A stretch of 64,000 bases of DNA, taken from positions 4,480,001 through 4,544,000 of the forward strand of contig NC_092576.1 in NCBI RefSeq assembly GCF_037975245.1. The letters are read 5' to 3'. The notes beneath the pieces are model-generated. The model made no database searches. It was not told the DNA's origin and saw only the letters and a program-made list of their open reading frames with translations. Origin of the DNA: Apostichopus japonicus. Lineage: Eukaryota > Echinodermata > Holothuroidea > Aspidochirotida > Stichopodidae. Positions within the stretch are counted from its first letter, which is position 1. Each line of letters begins with the position of its first letter. This document shows, one piece after another, positions 1-12,800 of the stretch. Made by a program: the position numbers and the translations under genes.

Positions 1-3000
1 CGCACCATCTAGCTGAACATGTGATAAATGATGCCGCCATGTTGGAAGGATTGAACCCATTTGACATACAATACGTATTCCGATTTGCTTGTGGACTTAA
101 TCCTGAAGCGGCCGAAAAGATCATCGCATACGTTAACAATCTCGAAGATGGAGAAAAGTTTACAATTCTTTGTTTCCTGGAACAAACCGGCAGAATAGAA
201 ACAGTTCTCGACACCATACGAAAGATATGCGGTAATGACGTTATCTTTAGTGGAAGTGACAGCAAGCTACTTCAACGATCTACGGTGCAGCTATTGGAGA
301 TGGCTTCCAGTAACGATGTAAGGATAAGCAGAGCACATTCTTGTAATTTGTATCAAATAGCTTATTATAAGTTTCAAAAACTCAAACTTAATTTTGATAC
401 AATGATCGGTGGAATGGATACAAAGTACTGCAGAAATTCCCGGGACCAACCCTCTCCCCTCCTCCCCCCCCCCAAAAAAAAAGCCTAGCCTAAACTTTCC
501 AGTACTATAGAGGGTAGACGCGTGTAAGCCCTTGGCAAGTCGTGGTTCTTCCATCATTTCTATTTATAATGCTACACATTTTGTAAGCCTAGTAATTGTG
601 TATGCAACGTCGATTATATCTCTGGAAGTTCGATTCGTTCATACTAATGTGATATTTGCTTATTTATTATCTTTATTATTGGAATCGGCGACCTTTTTGC
701 GATGCTTTTGTAACCTGGTTGAATCAGGAGTTATGTATCGAACCCAACTAGCATTCATTTGCTTTCTTTTTCAAGATTGAGGTCACAAGGGTTGAACTCT
801 ATGATTGTGTGAAGGCGGTCGATCTAAATCTAGCGAGTCTCGTCCTGAGTTCTGATATCCCGTTTCCTAACCTGAGTTCCATCAATGAATTGGTACTTTA
901 CGAAGATGGAAAAGAAGTGGCCATCCCAAGAGCCCAGGAAATTGTCAATTTTGCAGAACGTTGCGACGGACTTAAGACCCTAGGGTAAGTTATTCCTTCA
1001 ATAAATAGACATTTTCTGGAATCTAGTTAGCAACTAGGGCATGGATAAGACGTGTCATTATAGTATTTCATCGCAAATACTAAGTGTGTTTATATCCTCA
1101 ACGCCTCAGCAAAATACAAAGAGTGGCTTATGAAATTCGACAATTGAGATATTCTTAAATTGGTAACATAAAAGAAGCAAACTATGTCAAACACCTATCA
1201 TTACAATATGACAGTGTTTCCATATCCGAGGCAATGCCATTAATTTTCATAACTCATGAAGTTATTTCGGCTTATGAAGTTCATATCATTTAAAAAATAC
1301 GAATGTCATAATTGGCCCCGTATATTGAAATTTTCTCTAAGGGATTTTAGTTTCATCTAAATATTCTTGAAGTAATAAGCAATTTTGTTTAACAAATATG
1401 TTTATTCGCATGAAATGACTAACTTTCTAATTACAACAATCTGTGCTTTTTTTTTCCAATTTGAATATGTTTCAGTTTTGATCTACTTCAAATGATCTCT
1501 AAATTGTTTCATGGCCGCTGTAAATGTCTAAATCACAACTAGCAATTTTCCCACACAGAGCTCCTCTGACACAGAAGGAAACTCGAGATTATGTGACCAG
1601 AAAGCATGCCAAGTTATGCTATGGCCAATTTTTTAACCAAAGTTTTAGAAAGATTGTCATAGCATTAAGATGAAACAAGACTCTATTTTAATTTCTATAT
1701 TAGGTTCTACCGATGCATTCTGCCACAGTATGTGGGGAAAATTCAGCAAAAGTCTACAGGTATTTTATAACTTTACCATATGTAATAGATAAAAATCGAC
1801 TGATTGTCTTAACCTGTAAAACAACTGGCGTTTTTTTTTTTTTTGCATTAATGAACATCATGCATTTTACTACGAGGTCAAACAATGTATATTAAAGTTG
1901 TTATAACGTGAAAGAGGTCGTGAGAGATACCGTAGTTCTAATATTTTATATTTTTATCCTAAAAATAAATGTTACCGCGTTAATGTACACATTTTCCAAA
2001 CATGTTTCTTTTATGGAAATTAATCTCAATATTCCTAACTAGATCTTACCATTTGGTGGTCTCCTTCAACCGGCTCGCGTTACCGTCTCGGTCAATCTGG
2101 TAAATGGGAGGTCAGTATTACTAATAATTTCACCAAGTGGATACCGTAAAACGGGGTAACTTTGGCACCCGGGGGAATATTGGCAGTTAAGGGGTTTTAT
2201 TAAATCGACCGACTGCCCTCTACTTTCGACAGTGTTTCAATATTGTGATATATTCGTGTGGTGTTTGGGGGGTATAAAGGGTAGAACATTTTTCCAACAT
2301 GATTATTATGATAGATACTATTTGAAATAATTTGTAAACAATTGAAATTAGGAAATAATGTGCTAATTTGCATAAATATTGTGCAAGCTCCCATTGCCGC
2401 TCTAAATATTATTTTTGGTTTTGAGAGTTTTTCTTCGAATCCCAGCCCCTCAATGTCCAAAAAATAAACTTTTGCAAAAAATTGATTGAATATTTTTTTC
2501 CTTCTTTTTTTATACAATTGTTTAAGTATATACCTGCCAAAGTTGCCCCAAATGTAAAAATCATTTTTTTTTGGGGGGGGGGGGGGTTACTTATCACATA
2601 AGTTTTAAGAACACCACATATTTACATCAAATTTGATCCATATAAATATCTAAGAATGCCAATGTTCATTTTAAACATAAGAAACGTGTTTTTTTTTATT
2701 ATTATACTCTTTATTTATTCGACAAATAAGCCTAAAACCTGCCAAAGTTACCCCTTTTCACGGTAGTTAAATTACGTTAAAATAACATCTTCAAAATCAA
2801 TTGGCATGCACGAAGTTTTACAGTCGTATACATAACTTACCGTTTTTATTTTCAATTGATCAAATCAGATTAGATTTATCAGAGGTGTAGGGGGTATTTC
2901 GTACTAGGGTCTATTCCTACTAGCTGGTTATATGGAGAGGGGAGGCTCCAAGTGGAAAGAGCTCTTTGCTGGGGGGGGGGGAGGGGGGGTCCAGGGACGA

Positions 3001-4078
3001 GGCCCCGGAAGCTGCAGCCTTTTCCAGATATATGTTGTACTTTGGTTCGTACCTGTTCAAGCATGAAATACATACCAGATTTTCCCACTTCTCCCAATAA
3101 TATATCCTATACGACAGTTCTCATCATATCATTTCGATCATATCCATTTCAGACAAACGATGGAAGAAAACTATCCGATGACGACTACCAACGAGAGGTA
3201 ATAATTATATCGCTAAAAGAATTTACCTTTAGAATCAGTTTATTAGAAAAAGTCTACAAGAATAAGAAATAAACTCTTAATGAAATGGCAAGTGATTGAT
3301 ATGTGACTATTTTCGATACTGAGGGAATCCTGAAACAATTGTTCTGCATTGCAGTTCTTGATAGAAATCTTCTTTTAATTTTTAGTGGGTCAATCTTTCT
3401 ATTTTTGAACACCTACCGTATGTATCCATACGATTGGTCAGCCGATACTCATAGTTGGTACAGCAACTACTGTTCAAGTCCCACAACCGTGCATCAGTAA
3501 TTAATACTTTGTGTTCATAACACGGTAACATTTGTTACAGGACATGAACAGTAGTTACTGTACTAACTATGAGTTTCGGGAGGATTGGTATCGTACTTTT
3601 CGTCATCAATTTAGGCACTAATGAAAGTTTAACTCTAGAAGGGAACTGCTTTTACAGTAGGATATCTTCCGAAAGACAATTATAGTATAATACAAAGACA
3701 ATTACAGGCGATACTTTGTAGAAATGTCTATTTCAGCTAGTACATTGTTCTTTTGATAATGTATGTACACATGAATGGAATGGCACAAAGTGATGTCATA
3801 TAAATAGCCAATGGACAGAATCAGAGGGATAGGGAAATCAGAAAACTTGATCTACTAATAAACCAGCAAATGTTATTATTTTTCTCTTTTCACAGATCCA
3901 TCACTTCAATGAGCGCCAAAACAGGTAAATGTGGCCATGTGGAGAACAGCCAGTGATTTCAGATTTTCGTGCTCTGTATCTTTCTGTGCATATTTTTAAT
4001 TACTATTATTTTGTTCATCATTTCAGATTGAAAAGTCACAATGTCAGAAATAACGAAGAAGAGGTCACAGAGTTGTAA
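1..4078 (+). CDS. NACHT receptor paralogue, 3' part only (5' end outside window)
   Basis: This is the 3' end of an NLR-like gene that enters at the left edge. Proposed coding exons are 1-317, 776-984, 1704-1759, 2043-2110, 3153-3197, 3896-3924 and 4027-4078 (TAA at 4076-4078). All have GT-AG borders and all phases agree. The first exon is open to the edge and encodes the region after the NACHT domain (LNPFDIQYVFRFACGL). It is about three quarters identical to residues of the gene at 16422-25315. The 209-nt exon (IEVTRVELYDCVK) and the 56-nt exon (GFYRCILPQ) give a short leucine-rich, LRR-like stretch. They are followed by a tail of small exons that ends in EEEVTEL. The 209, 56 and 45 nt lengths are identical in the paralogue. 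The NACHT core and any extracellular part lie outside the window. By homology I infer an innate immune receptor; the ligand is unknown. Confidence 0.75.
318..775 (+). other. Intron of the left-edge NACHT gene
   Basis: The donor GTAAGG follows the codon for Asp, and the acceptor TTTCAAG precedes IEVTRV. The open frames inside it are intron read-through. It carries a C8/A8 homopolymer near 463-483. Nothing else is recognisable. Confidence 0.6.
2142..2765. mobile_element. Non-autonomous DNA transposon (MITE-like) with TA target-site duplication
   Basis: The terminal inverted repeats are 24 bp. The left arm (2144-2167) begins CCGTAAAACGGGG, and the right arm (2740-2763) ends CCCCTTTTCACGG. They match with few differences. 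The element is flanked by TA on both sides (2142-2143 and 2764-2765), which fits a Tc1/mariner-type insertion. An internal partial copy of the CCTGCCAAAGTTGCCCC motif lies near 2533. There is no transposase frame. It sits in the intron between exons 2043-2110 and 3153-3197 of the left-edge NACHT gene. Confidence 0.65.
3431..3593. repeat. Imperfect inverted repeat, about 50-bp arms with a 60-bp loop
   Basis: The stretch 3441-3480 (CCGATACTCATAGTTGGTAC...) is repeated in reverse complement at 3541-3593 (...GTACTAACTATGAG). It forms a strong potential hairpin in an intron of the left-edge NACHT gene. It could be a small foldback or MITE remnant. Confidence 0.55.
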
Positions 4079-6650
4079 CGACCTTTTATGTAAATACCAA
4101 AATAGATCACTTTCCATGTACCGCTCGCCATATATATGGAGCTCAATTAAGTAATACAAATCAGTAAATCTTATAAATGAGAAATGTATTTATCAAGCCT
4201 AATCAGTTCGACGAAACATTCATCGAGTTACTGAAGTTTCATTGTGAATTATCTTTATTTCTTCTTTGTTTTGTTTCTTACCAATATTCTCTAGCCTTTT
4301 TAATTGTGCGACTTGGGATTCTATGATTCGAAAGTTAATAATTAACAATAGGAGAGTAACGTTATGTATCTAACAGAACCAAATGTATGATAAAAAAAAG
4401 CCCAGGGACCACATGTTCCGAACTCTTTCTTCTGTCTCATGGATGTGTAATCAACTGTGTCCATTTACTCTCTAACTTCTGTTTCAGTCTGAGCGTGTCA
4501 ATATGTTATCCACTTATATTTGCCTTTTATTCTATAACAATGAATCTTATTTTTGGTTTATGTCATGCCTTATAATAGCATCACTTACATTTCTCTTGAC
4601 ACAGTTATCAAATGCACAATTTGATAAATGAAAACGAGAAATGGTATTATCTGAGGAATATGCACCCATGCGTCTATGTGTTTGTCAACTTCTTTATCCA
4701 TACTTCAGAATTAAATATACACTGCTCCCATTTTGGTCAAAAACACATTCTTCTTCGTGTTCTATTATTATTTTTGTAATTTATTTCTCTCTTTATTAAA
4801 AACTTCATGTATTACGGTGTAAAGGTTTCAGATATGAATGAGTCCAAATAAATTGATATATATATACATACTAAAATTAAAACAAAATACGAATATTGTT
4901 ACATGTCATCTACTGTCATCAATTCACTCTACAACTGCCTCTTGTGTATATTACTATCATCATGAATATAAACGTTTCCGCAATATTTTAATAATAATAC
5001 ATTACAGTCAAACTAACGACTTTGACCATGAATCTTTCAAAAAAACATTTTAAAGTTAGAGACAGAATTGTTTTGTCATGGATTTGAATAATTGAGAACA
5101 ATACTAACAAGTTAATAATTGCACGCACTGAAATGATATTCATTGGAACTGAAAAGAACCCGTTTTAATTCACCTCTATACGTACATACCATGTTATGTT
5201 CTTTGTTTCATAGTAAACGCCTAATAAGACGTATCAAGGGCCAACGTGACCCACAAAACATAACTCAATTGATAGTTAGCGAACATTTTACAAACTGTTT
5301 TCATATATTTTGGATAAAGAACACAATCTCTTTGTTAGTCATCATTGCTCCTTCGACCTCAGCCTATTGTAATTCCTATTGTAATAAAATATCTCTTACA
5401 CAAATACATAAGCGTTAACTTACCTTTATACATGTGGGTTATGAAGCAGTACTTTTATGTTTGCAAGACATTTCTGTAACCACCTTATGTAGTTAACATA
5501 AATATTAAGGTCCCTCTTAACTCCTTCTGCACTCTTGCAATATTCGTATATACACTACACGATGTCGTTACATAGTTATACTTGTTTTCAAAAAAATACC
5601 ACAAATTTGGGCACCTTGAAAACAATTTGAATATATTAATTTTCAAGTTGCCTCATCTAAGGGAGACACCTTTCTTCATTTTCAACAAATAGCTGATTTT
5701 GAATAAAATAAAACCAGCCGCGAAACTTTTCCACAAGTTGGGCTCAACTCCGACCAGCTACTTGCTTGATGTTTTATAATGAAGTATGTTCTTTCACTTT
5801 AATTTAATCCGTCATTATTGGGAATTGACAAACATCATGAAATCGCAGAACTATAAAATGTTGCTGAATTACTAATATGCAAATGAAATGAAAGAATGCT
5901 TCAGTTGAAAAATGCAACATTTTTTTTTCTTTCGGAAATTAATGAATATTTTTAGCAACAGTGTATTATGACTCACGACGTTATTTACGTAATTTCGTGT
6001 ACTGATTTAAAAATCAAGTCATATGATATTTGATTAAGACATTTGCAAGACATTTCTGTAACCACATTATCTAGTTTACTTTATTTAAAGGTCCCTCGTA
6101 ACTGCTGCTCCCTGGCAATATTCGTATATAGGCCGATACTACACGGTATCGTTACATGATTATACTTGTGATCAAACAATACCAAACGTTGTCCGTCTTA
6201 AAATCAATTTGAATATATTAATGTCAATTTGCTTCATCTAGGGAGGCACCTTCCTTCACTTTCAACAAATAGTTGTTTTTGAATGACATCAAATTACTTC
6301 AGCTGAACATTTTCCAACAGTGGAGCTAAACTCCGACCAACCACTTGCTTGATGTTTTATAATGGAGTATGTTCTTTTAAGTTTATTTTAGTCGGTCGGT
6401 ATTGGGAATTGACAAAAACGTATGAAACCTAAGAACTGCAAACTGTTGCTGGATTACTAATATGCCCATGTAATGAAAGAATACTTGAAGGAAATTCTTG
6501 GAAGACATTAAACGCAATTTAGCTACACCAACTTTACTAACCAAAGTAAAAATTACTAACTAATTATTTGATAAAACATTCGTTCTTTTACTAATAAGAC
6601 TAACATATCAGACATTGTAATAGTATATTTATTTTAAATTATAAACACAC
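4079..6650. other. Gene-free AT-rich interval
   Basis: I see no convincing exon on either strand between the stop of the left-edge NACHT gene and the minus-strand Ig exon. If the Ig exon at 6981-6651 belongs to a longer minus-strand gene, its later exons should lie here, but I could not identify any. The right half holds a duplicated block, listed separately. Confidence 0.5.
5457..6480. repeat. Tandem duplication of a block of about 430 bp, offset about 580 bp
   Basis: The sequence starting TTTGCAAGACATTTCTGTAA near 5459 recurs near 6042. It is followed in both copies by AGGTCCCTC, CAATATTCGTATATA, a TTCAACAAATAG motif, CTTGATGTTTTATAATG and GGGAATTGACAAA in the same order. The copies are diverged, with small indels. 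No coding potential was seen. Confidence 0.7.
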
Positions 6651-6981
6651 CTTTAATTTTCAATTCATATTCCGTCCAGTTAATCTCTTGGCATGCGCAG
6701 GCATATCTTCCTTCGAAAGAAAAGTTAAGTAACCTCAAAGTCAAATCAAAGTTGTCGGACAACAAAATTCCATTCTCGAGGACATCTGGTACAAAAGAAA
6801 ACTTATTCACAAAAATAACTTTATCGTTAAATTTCCAAATATGCTTTCCCACTGATTCGTTACAACAGTTGTTTAGATGAACAGTATCCCATAAACTAGA
6901 ATCAACTTTAAATGTTTTGTTTTCTGCAAAGCTAAGTTTCACAATGTAAGCAGACAGTAAAGACAAGATTATTTGATTCAT
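6651..6981 (-). CDS. Signal peptide plus single V-like Ig domain exon
   Basis: On the minus strand, ATG at 6981 opens a 110-codon exon. The N-terminus (MNQIILSLLSAYIVKLSFA) looks like a secretion signal. The rest is one V-like Ig domain: a CC pair, HIWKF with the core Trp, then LTLRLLNFSFEGRYACAC with the G-x-Y-x-C motif. The exon can end at a GTGTGT donor in phase 1 (AAAG/GT), as Ig exons usually do. Reading on gives a stop only four codons later. It may therefore be exon 1 of a longer receptor or a complete secreted Ig protein of 115 aa. It is a paralogue of 9808-9475. I found no downstream exons. Confidence 0.55.
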
Positions 6982-7496
6982 TTTGTTCCCTATTTCCGTA
7001 CTGATAGAAATCGAATTGCTTGAGAGAGATAAAATGTACAGAGTTAATACCTAAGTGTAATCTAACAGTAAGCTTTAACTGTTTAGCAATGAATCGTACG
7101 ATTAGCCACGATAAGTATTTTTAAGTGTAAGAGAGTTTAGTTCACTATCACGTAGGTTCACATAATAAGGCTTTATGCGATGCGTGACAGAAAGTATGAA
7201 ACACGCTCCATCAAAACATTTCCTTTATAGCAATTAGATACTGAAAGTAGTGCGGAGTAGGCTTGTTAACAATACTTCGTTAACTAAAAATATATCTGTT
7301 GTTGAATTGGAAGACAAATGAAAATGAAATACAAACGGATGGGTGGTGTGTTTACCCATTTATTTTCGTTTTTACATAGACTTTGGGACAGACTTGTAGT
7401 TAAAATAAGCAGCATGAGGAAAAGCACTGTTAGAATGATAGTTGGATATGAGTATCAGTTAAAGGAACTATATATAGATGCGATTTCGAGTTCATA

Positions 7497-8060
7497 GGTT
7501 GGTAAATATATTACAAAATGCATCTAGTACAAGCACGAGTACAAATCCACGAGGCTGAGAACCGTACTAGGACAATTAGTATTCCCGTTGATATTAGTTA
7601 ACATACGATTAAAATGTGCTAAGGGCGAGTATATGAGTAGGCTACTTCATTTTGTAATATAGTTTAAAATAGATTCCAAGATGCCCCGAGTACAAGCACA
7701 AATCCATAGGTGGTGTGGGTATGGGGTGGGGTACAAATAGAGGCAACTTTACTATTTTCAGCACTTGTCATTAAACGATAGAACCCAAAGTTGTCTCTCC
7801 ACGGCGGACTTGTATTACGAGTACAACAACATACATACGAGTACAAATAAAATTCCTGTTGATATGAGAACACATAAGAGTGCAAAGTGCTAAGTACGAG
7901 TATATGAACTTAAGTTTGCAATATAGTGTATATTAGATGACGGAACACCTCGAGCACGAGTATTAATCCATCAGGATGAGTACAAGTAAAAAACCCACAC
8001 AAGTCTGATTTCGAGTACAAGCAACTATACCAAAATGCGAGTACGGTTATGGACTAACTA
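7497..8060. repeat. Degenerate repeat with recurring CGAGTACAA motifs
   Basis: Three diverged copies share the order TTRCAAAATR..., (C)GAGTACAAGCACAAATCC, GTTGATAT, and GCTAAGNNCGAGTATATGA. They begin near 7510, 7655 and 7915. No coding frame runs through it. It separates the two minus-strand Ig exons. Confidence 0.45.
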
Positions 8061-9474
8061 AAAGGCTGATTACAGAGATATGGGACCTTGAAGTAAGTTC
8101 AACATTTATTCCCACTTATGATCTGTCCATTCACACACTATCTCAACAGAGCTATGAACGAGTGTATACAAGCTGTGGCATTATTAGCAAATAAATCCTA
8201 GCAACTGTAAGGTCGATTCAAGATACTGCTAAGTTGAGGTAGGGTTCTCATCCAGGAGAAATTTAAAAGGTCTTCCAAATTGTTCATATCCCAGAATGAG
8301 CTCAGACTGTCAATTGGGATAGCCCCTTCTATAGTCATGACCAGGAAATTCCAGTTCATGTCTTTTACTCCGAAGGAATATGTCGCATTCCATTATGTTA
8401 CAATGCCTTTTAACACATGAGCAATTATTACACACTAACCAATAGCAAACAGAACAATAACATCAATGCGTTAGTGTTAATATTTCTCAGAGAAGTCTTT
8501 ACTTGAAAAAACATGACATTTGTTCAATGTTATTAAACTTGCTTAAAAAGGAGTTATTTTTCTCATTTTGACAGTATTGTACAAACACCAAGTCCCAAAA
8601 AGGAATTGTTTCAAAATGCGAACCGCAGCTCAAAATGATCAAACTTTGTAAACAACAAAAAGTTGTTACCTCCTGAAAGATTACATTAAAAATCACTGGA
8701 CTGTGAGAAGCAGTGTTTCATCTGTCTGTATGTATTTAGTAAGCATTAACTTAAATATGGTAACTATTGTACTGCTTGATCAAATAGGGAGATGCCGTGT
8801 TTTATGATATCTGCTGTGTTGTCTGCATTTCCAGTCACTCATGTTTTACAAGATGGCATCATGCCATAACACGATGTAATTAAACAGAGGGAATAATCTA
8901 TTGAAGTCAAAGTAATCGGTTCAACAACCAATTGAAGTCATTTTATTCATATCGTAGTTAGAAAGCTCCCCTTTCATATGAATGAAAACAAAACATAACG
9001 AAAGTGAATTGTACTGAACTGAACTGCACTGAACAAAGGGGATTGATATATTTTTCTTGGAATTTCAGCAACAATACATTTCTGAAATGGAGTTATAGAA
9101 CAGTCGCCCCAAAACGTTGCTTTTGTGCTCATCACAAATTATAATACTGTTACGCGATTATCAGTCTCCATAGCAACACGGTCAAGTTTTGGGTGCTGTA
9201 TTAGTATTGTGATTGACCTAGACAAAACACTCAGTTTCATTAATGTCTTAGTGTTACATTCCCTGAGGAATAAAACCAGTTACAATCCATAATAATACAG
9301 TTCTTACATGTATTTGTTAACTGTTAACTACCCCGAGAATAAACCTAATAACAATTCATAACAATTCAGTTGTTAACTGTTAACTCTCCCAAAGATTAAA
9401 CGTAATACTATAGTTACACAACAATTGACATTCAAGCGACTTTAATTTAAGTCTAAGTTATAAGAAGTACAAAC
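8061..9474. other. No gene recognised
   Basis: If the Ig exon at 9808-9475 starts a longer minus-strand gene, its later exons should be here. A short open stretch on the minus strand at about 8390-8215 and another at 8696-8499, preceded by CTTTCAG, have no recognisable domain. Short direct repeats containing GTTAACTGTTAACT lie at 9316 and 9372. Confidence 0.4.
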
Positions 9475-9808
9475 CTTTGACTAAAAGGAAATGCCTGTCC
9501 TTGATAGTTGCATCACATGAACATTCATACATCCCAGCGTGCTTTATCAAGACATGATTGAAGAATAATGAAAAGTTACTGTAGACGTGTAGGCTTCCTA
9601 CAAAGCGTTCATTAATACGCGAGTCTTCCAGAAAGAGATCAACTCCTTCATAATTCCAGAAACTCTGTTCATGAGTTTCACAACAGCAACAATCAAACAT
9701 CACTGAATCGAATAATGCAACATGGTGAAAAGACACTCCTCCGATAGCAACGTGTAACATAGTCAATAATAATGTACTAATATGAAAAACAGCACCAGGT
9801 GATGACAT
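9475..9808 (-). CDS. Signal peptide plus single V-like Ig domain exon (paralogue)
   Basis: The ATG at 9808 (MSSPGAVFHISTLLLTMLHV) gives a better signal peptide than the in-frame ATG at 9913, so I chose it. The mature part is a V-like Ig domain with a run of four cysteines (CCCC), core Trp in FWNYEG, and HAGMYECSC with the canonical G-x-Y-x-C. It shares with 6981-6651 the spacing, a double Cys, and a C-x-C end to the domain. The exon ends in phase 1 at AAAG/GTTTGT; read-through stops after four codons. It is either the first exon of a minus-strand receptor gene or a small secreted Ig protein. The function is unknown; an immune role is inferred from the domain and its neighbours. Confidence 0.55.
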
Positions 9809-12800
9809 TTTAAAACTATTTTCACCTCTACAAGTTAAAAGAAAATTACAGTAGATGTCCGACATAAGCCACGATGAATTAATTGAACAAATTAATAACA
9901 TGCTATCTGGCAATGTTTATGGTCCTACTCGTTCATGTTAAGATTTTAAGGTACAATATATTGTACATTGTATTTCGTAGACATTTCACCCTCTCTGTTT
10001 GTTACATGAAGATGTAGATTGTGCTAGTAGAAAAACTGCTTTGTTATTCACTTTCGCTTTTCTACATTGCTGAATTTTTATGGTGAGAGAAAATAAATAG
10101 TTTTGGAAACTCAATACGTGTGAGGAGGAGACTCAATGTGGTCCTTATTATATAAAAGAGCAATTGTTCAACCCCTTCAACCTACTTTAAAGGGATATGT
10201 CAGACAATTTACACGGTTTATTGATCAAAAGAATAGTTCACAGTGTTATTTGAAAACCCATCTCAATTTGTTTTCCCTACCTTGGGATAAATGTGTTTGA
10301 GATGTAATCCATTTTGACAGGCTAAGCGTCACCTTGCTCCAGAAATGTGTATCACATTGATTGGCCGGTGATGTAACCATGTGACAGATGTTGTATAGAA
10401 GGCTTTACTTTTAGACTGATAATCTTGTAATTGGTGTCTCCTAGAATAATAGTACATTTAAAATGTTTGCTTTGATATTAATATTCTTTGTTGTTTGGAA
10501 TTCACAAAATAAAACTCTATTTTCCTAAAACATGTTCAGTTCCGGTGGCCTAACTTTTTGACCTGATAAACCGCTGGATGCTTTACACGAATTATCAGAA
10601 CATTTAATTAACAATTCACATATTTACAACACAATATCCTATGAGGTAGTTCTCTTGACCTATAAGGATGCAAAAAAATGTTCAGTAATTCTGCCAATCA
10701 ATCAGTCTGTCACACCAGACGATTCCTTTAAGTATTAAGAACAAGGAAATGTCAAGAGACAATACTAAGAGCTAAGTCTTTATTGGATAAGCAATTAACT
10801 ATTGAAACGAAACTTATCATACAGATATGATGTAAAGAAAAAAAAGTCATGTTTGGATGGCTCCTGTGATGTTCTGAAAGATATGTGTATAGTGAAAAGA
10901 TATTACGGTTATTATAAAACAAAAAACTGTTACCATGCTACTATACAACATTTCAGTGTTTTCATGAATGTATGCATGATGTTCATTGTGAGTATTTGTA
11001 CAAAATTACGAATAACTTCATAGGAACTTCATGTCTAGTAAGGTTTAAGGGCACTTTTAGAACATTCAAAGACTGATACATTTTTACAATTTTCTGAAAG
11101 ATACACATACTATTGGCCTATAGTGTTCACTGAAATACTCAATATATTTAACGTTGCCGTGTTTATGTCAACAACAACAATAGCACATGTTTATGTATCT
11201 TCACATATGTATTTACATTACATATATTTCGTATGCAGATTTCAGATATACTTCTGAATATTATTATCATGCTTATTTACCCCTTTGGCGTTCCATATTT
11301 TAAGCCTTTTCTGAATTGACCATGTGGGTGGTATTAAGGCCTTGAATAGTTTCATCTTATCGTTCATGAAGAAGACTAATCTACTGAAGATTCAAAGTTA
11401 AATTTTATTTTTATTGGTGATTTGGGAAAGGGTTCCACTGAACAGATTCATGCAAAAAAAGCAAGATGTTATACACACATGTAACATAGAAAGGATACTT
11501 AATACATACTACTGTACCATGCAGTATATTTAAGAATTTGTGAATCAGTCCTTTCATCTCAGTAGTACTTATGTCGTAGCACCGTATCTTGTTCAAAGGT
11601 CAACCTTACATATATAAATGCAAAAGCACCTTCACTCGATTGAAGAGTACCGTGTCCCTGAGGGAAGTTATAAGGTTGACTTTGGAAAAGTTTCCTTTCC
11701 GTATTTAAATGCTGCAAATGCCACTTTCAAAATTAGTTATAAGTAGGTATTGTATTTGTTGTTGGGAAAATGTAATCATAATATAATATTTCACTTCCTT
11801 ATGGGGCAAAGATACACTTAACAAATCACTTAAATCACATGATATAATATTTCAGTTTCATATGGGCAGAGATTAACTTAACAACTCACTATAAACATCC
11901 AAGTTATATAGATAATAAGTTTCGTTTTACCGAATTTGAGATACACATTTACATCGCTTAGTTTATTTCGATGTTTACAATAATTCTTAAGCACATTATA
12001 CAGAAGCTTAAGTATAACAATTTCGTGAATTCAGTTGTTGTCACTTTAGCTGAATGCTTGAAAAACAACGAAAACATAATGTATAGGCTAACCGCTTCCG
12101 TATATCCCCAGTGTGTGTTTTACAGTAAATAGGCTCATTATGCTATTACTCTGCACTTTACAACGATTTGCAATGGTGTTTTATATTCTTCACATACATC
12201 ACACATAAGCTAATCGGGACTGTACAAAATGCACATAGACACCAAAAGCAGACGAGACGGGGTTCCTTCGCAGTCTCTTTGCCGTTTTTGCACGTAACAA
12301 GCGCGTGACATGATAGGAGCTTAAGAGGGACCGCCGTAAGCAATCCATAAGACTCTAACAGTAGATCTTCGAATATTAGTCAGGGTTCATGCATTTCTGG
12401 TACATCAAAAATAAATATTTACGACATTACCACCCAAACATAAGCAATTATTCAAAAATGTTACTGTAAAGGCCCGTTATAATGCCGTTCCTTTGCGTAC
12501 GAAACTCTATCTGTTTGAACTGACAAAGGGATAAGTAATATGTTAGTAGTACCTTGCAGCACATCACATGACGCCCCTATGATTGTTATGTTTAACCACT
12601 GTGGAACGAGACCTCCAGACAATATATAAGTCGATGTTTTCATGTGTGCATTACACTGAATGAAATATTACTCTACTGCGCAATCATGAACTTTGGCATG
12701 TAATAATGACGGTGGTGTACGTGTGTTTATCTATATACGGTTCATGGCGTGTTGTTCGACGTGCATGATGGGAATGGTCGATTTCCTACAGAGCCTATGT

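Noticed and set aside
8215-8400. Open minus-strand stretch of about 60 codons (SLSSFWDMNNLEDLL...)
   Set aside because: It looks protein-like but has no recognised family, and its splice borders are unclear. A search against protein databases would decide.
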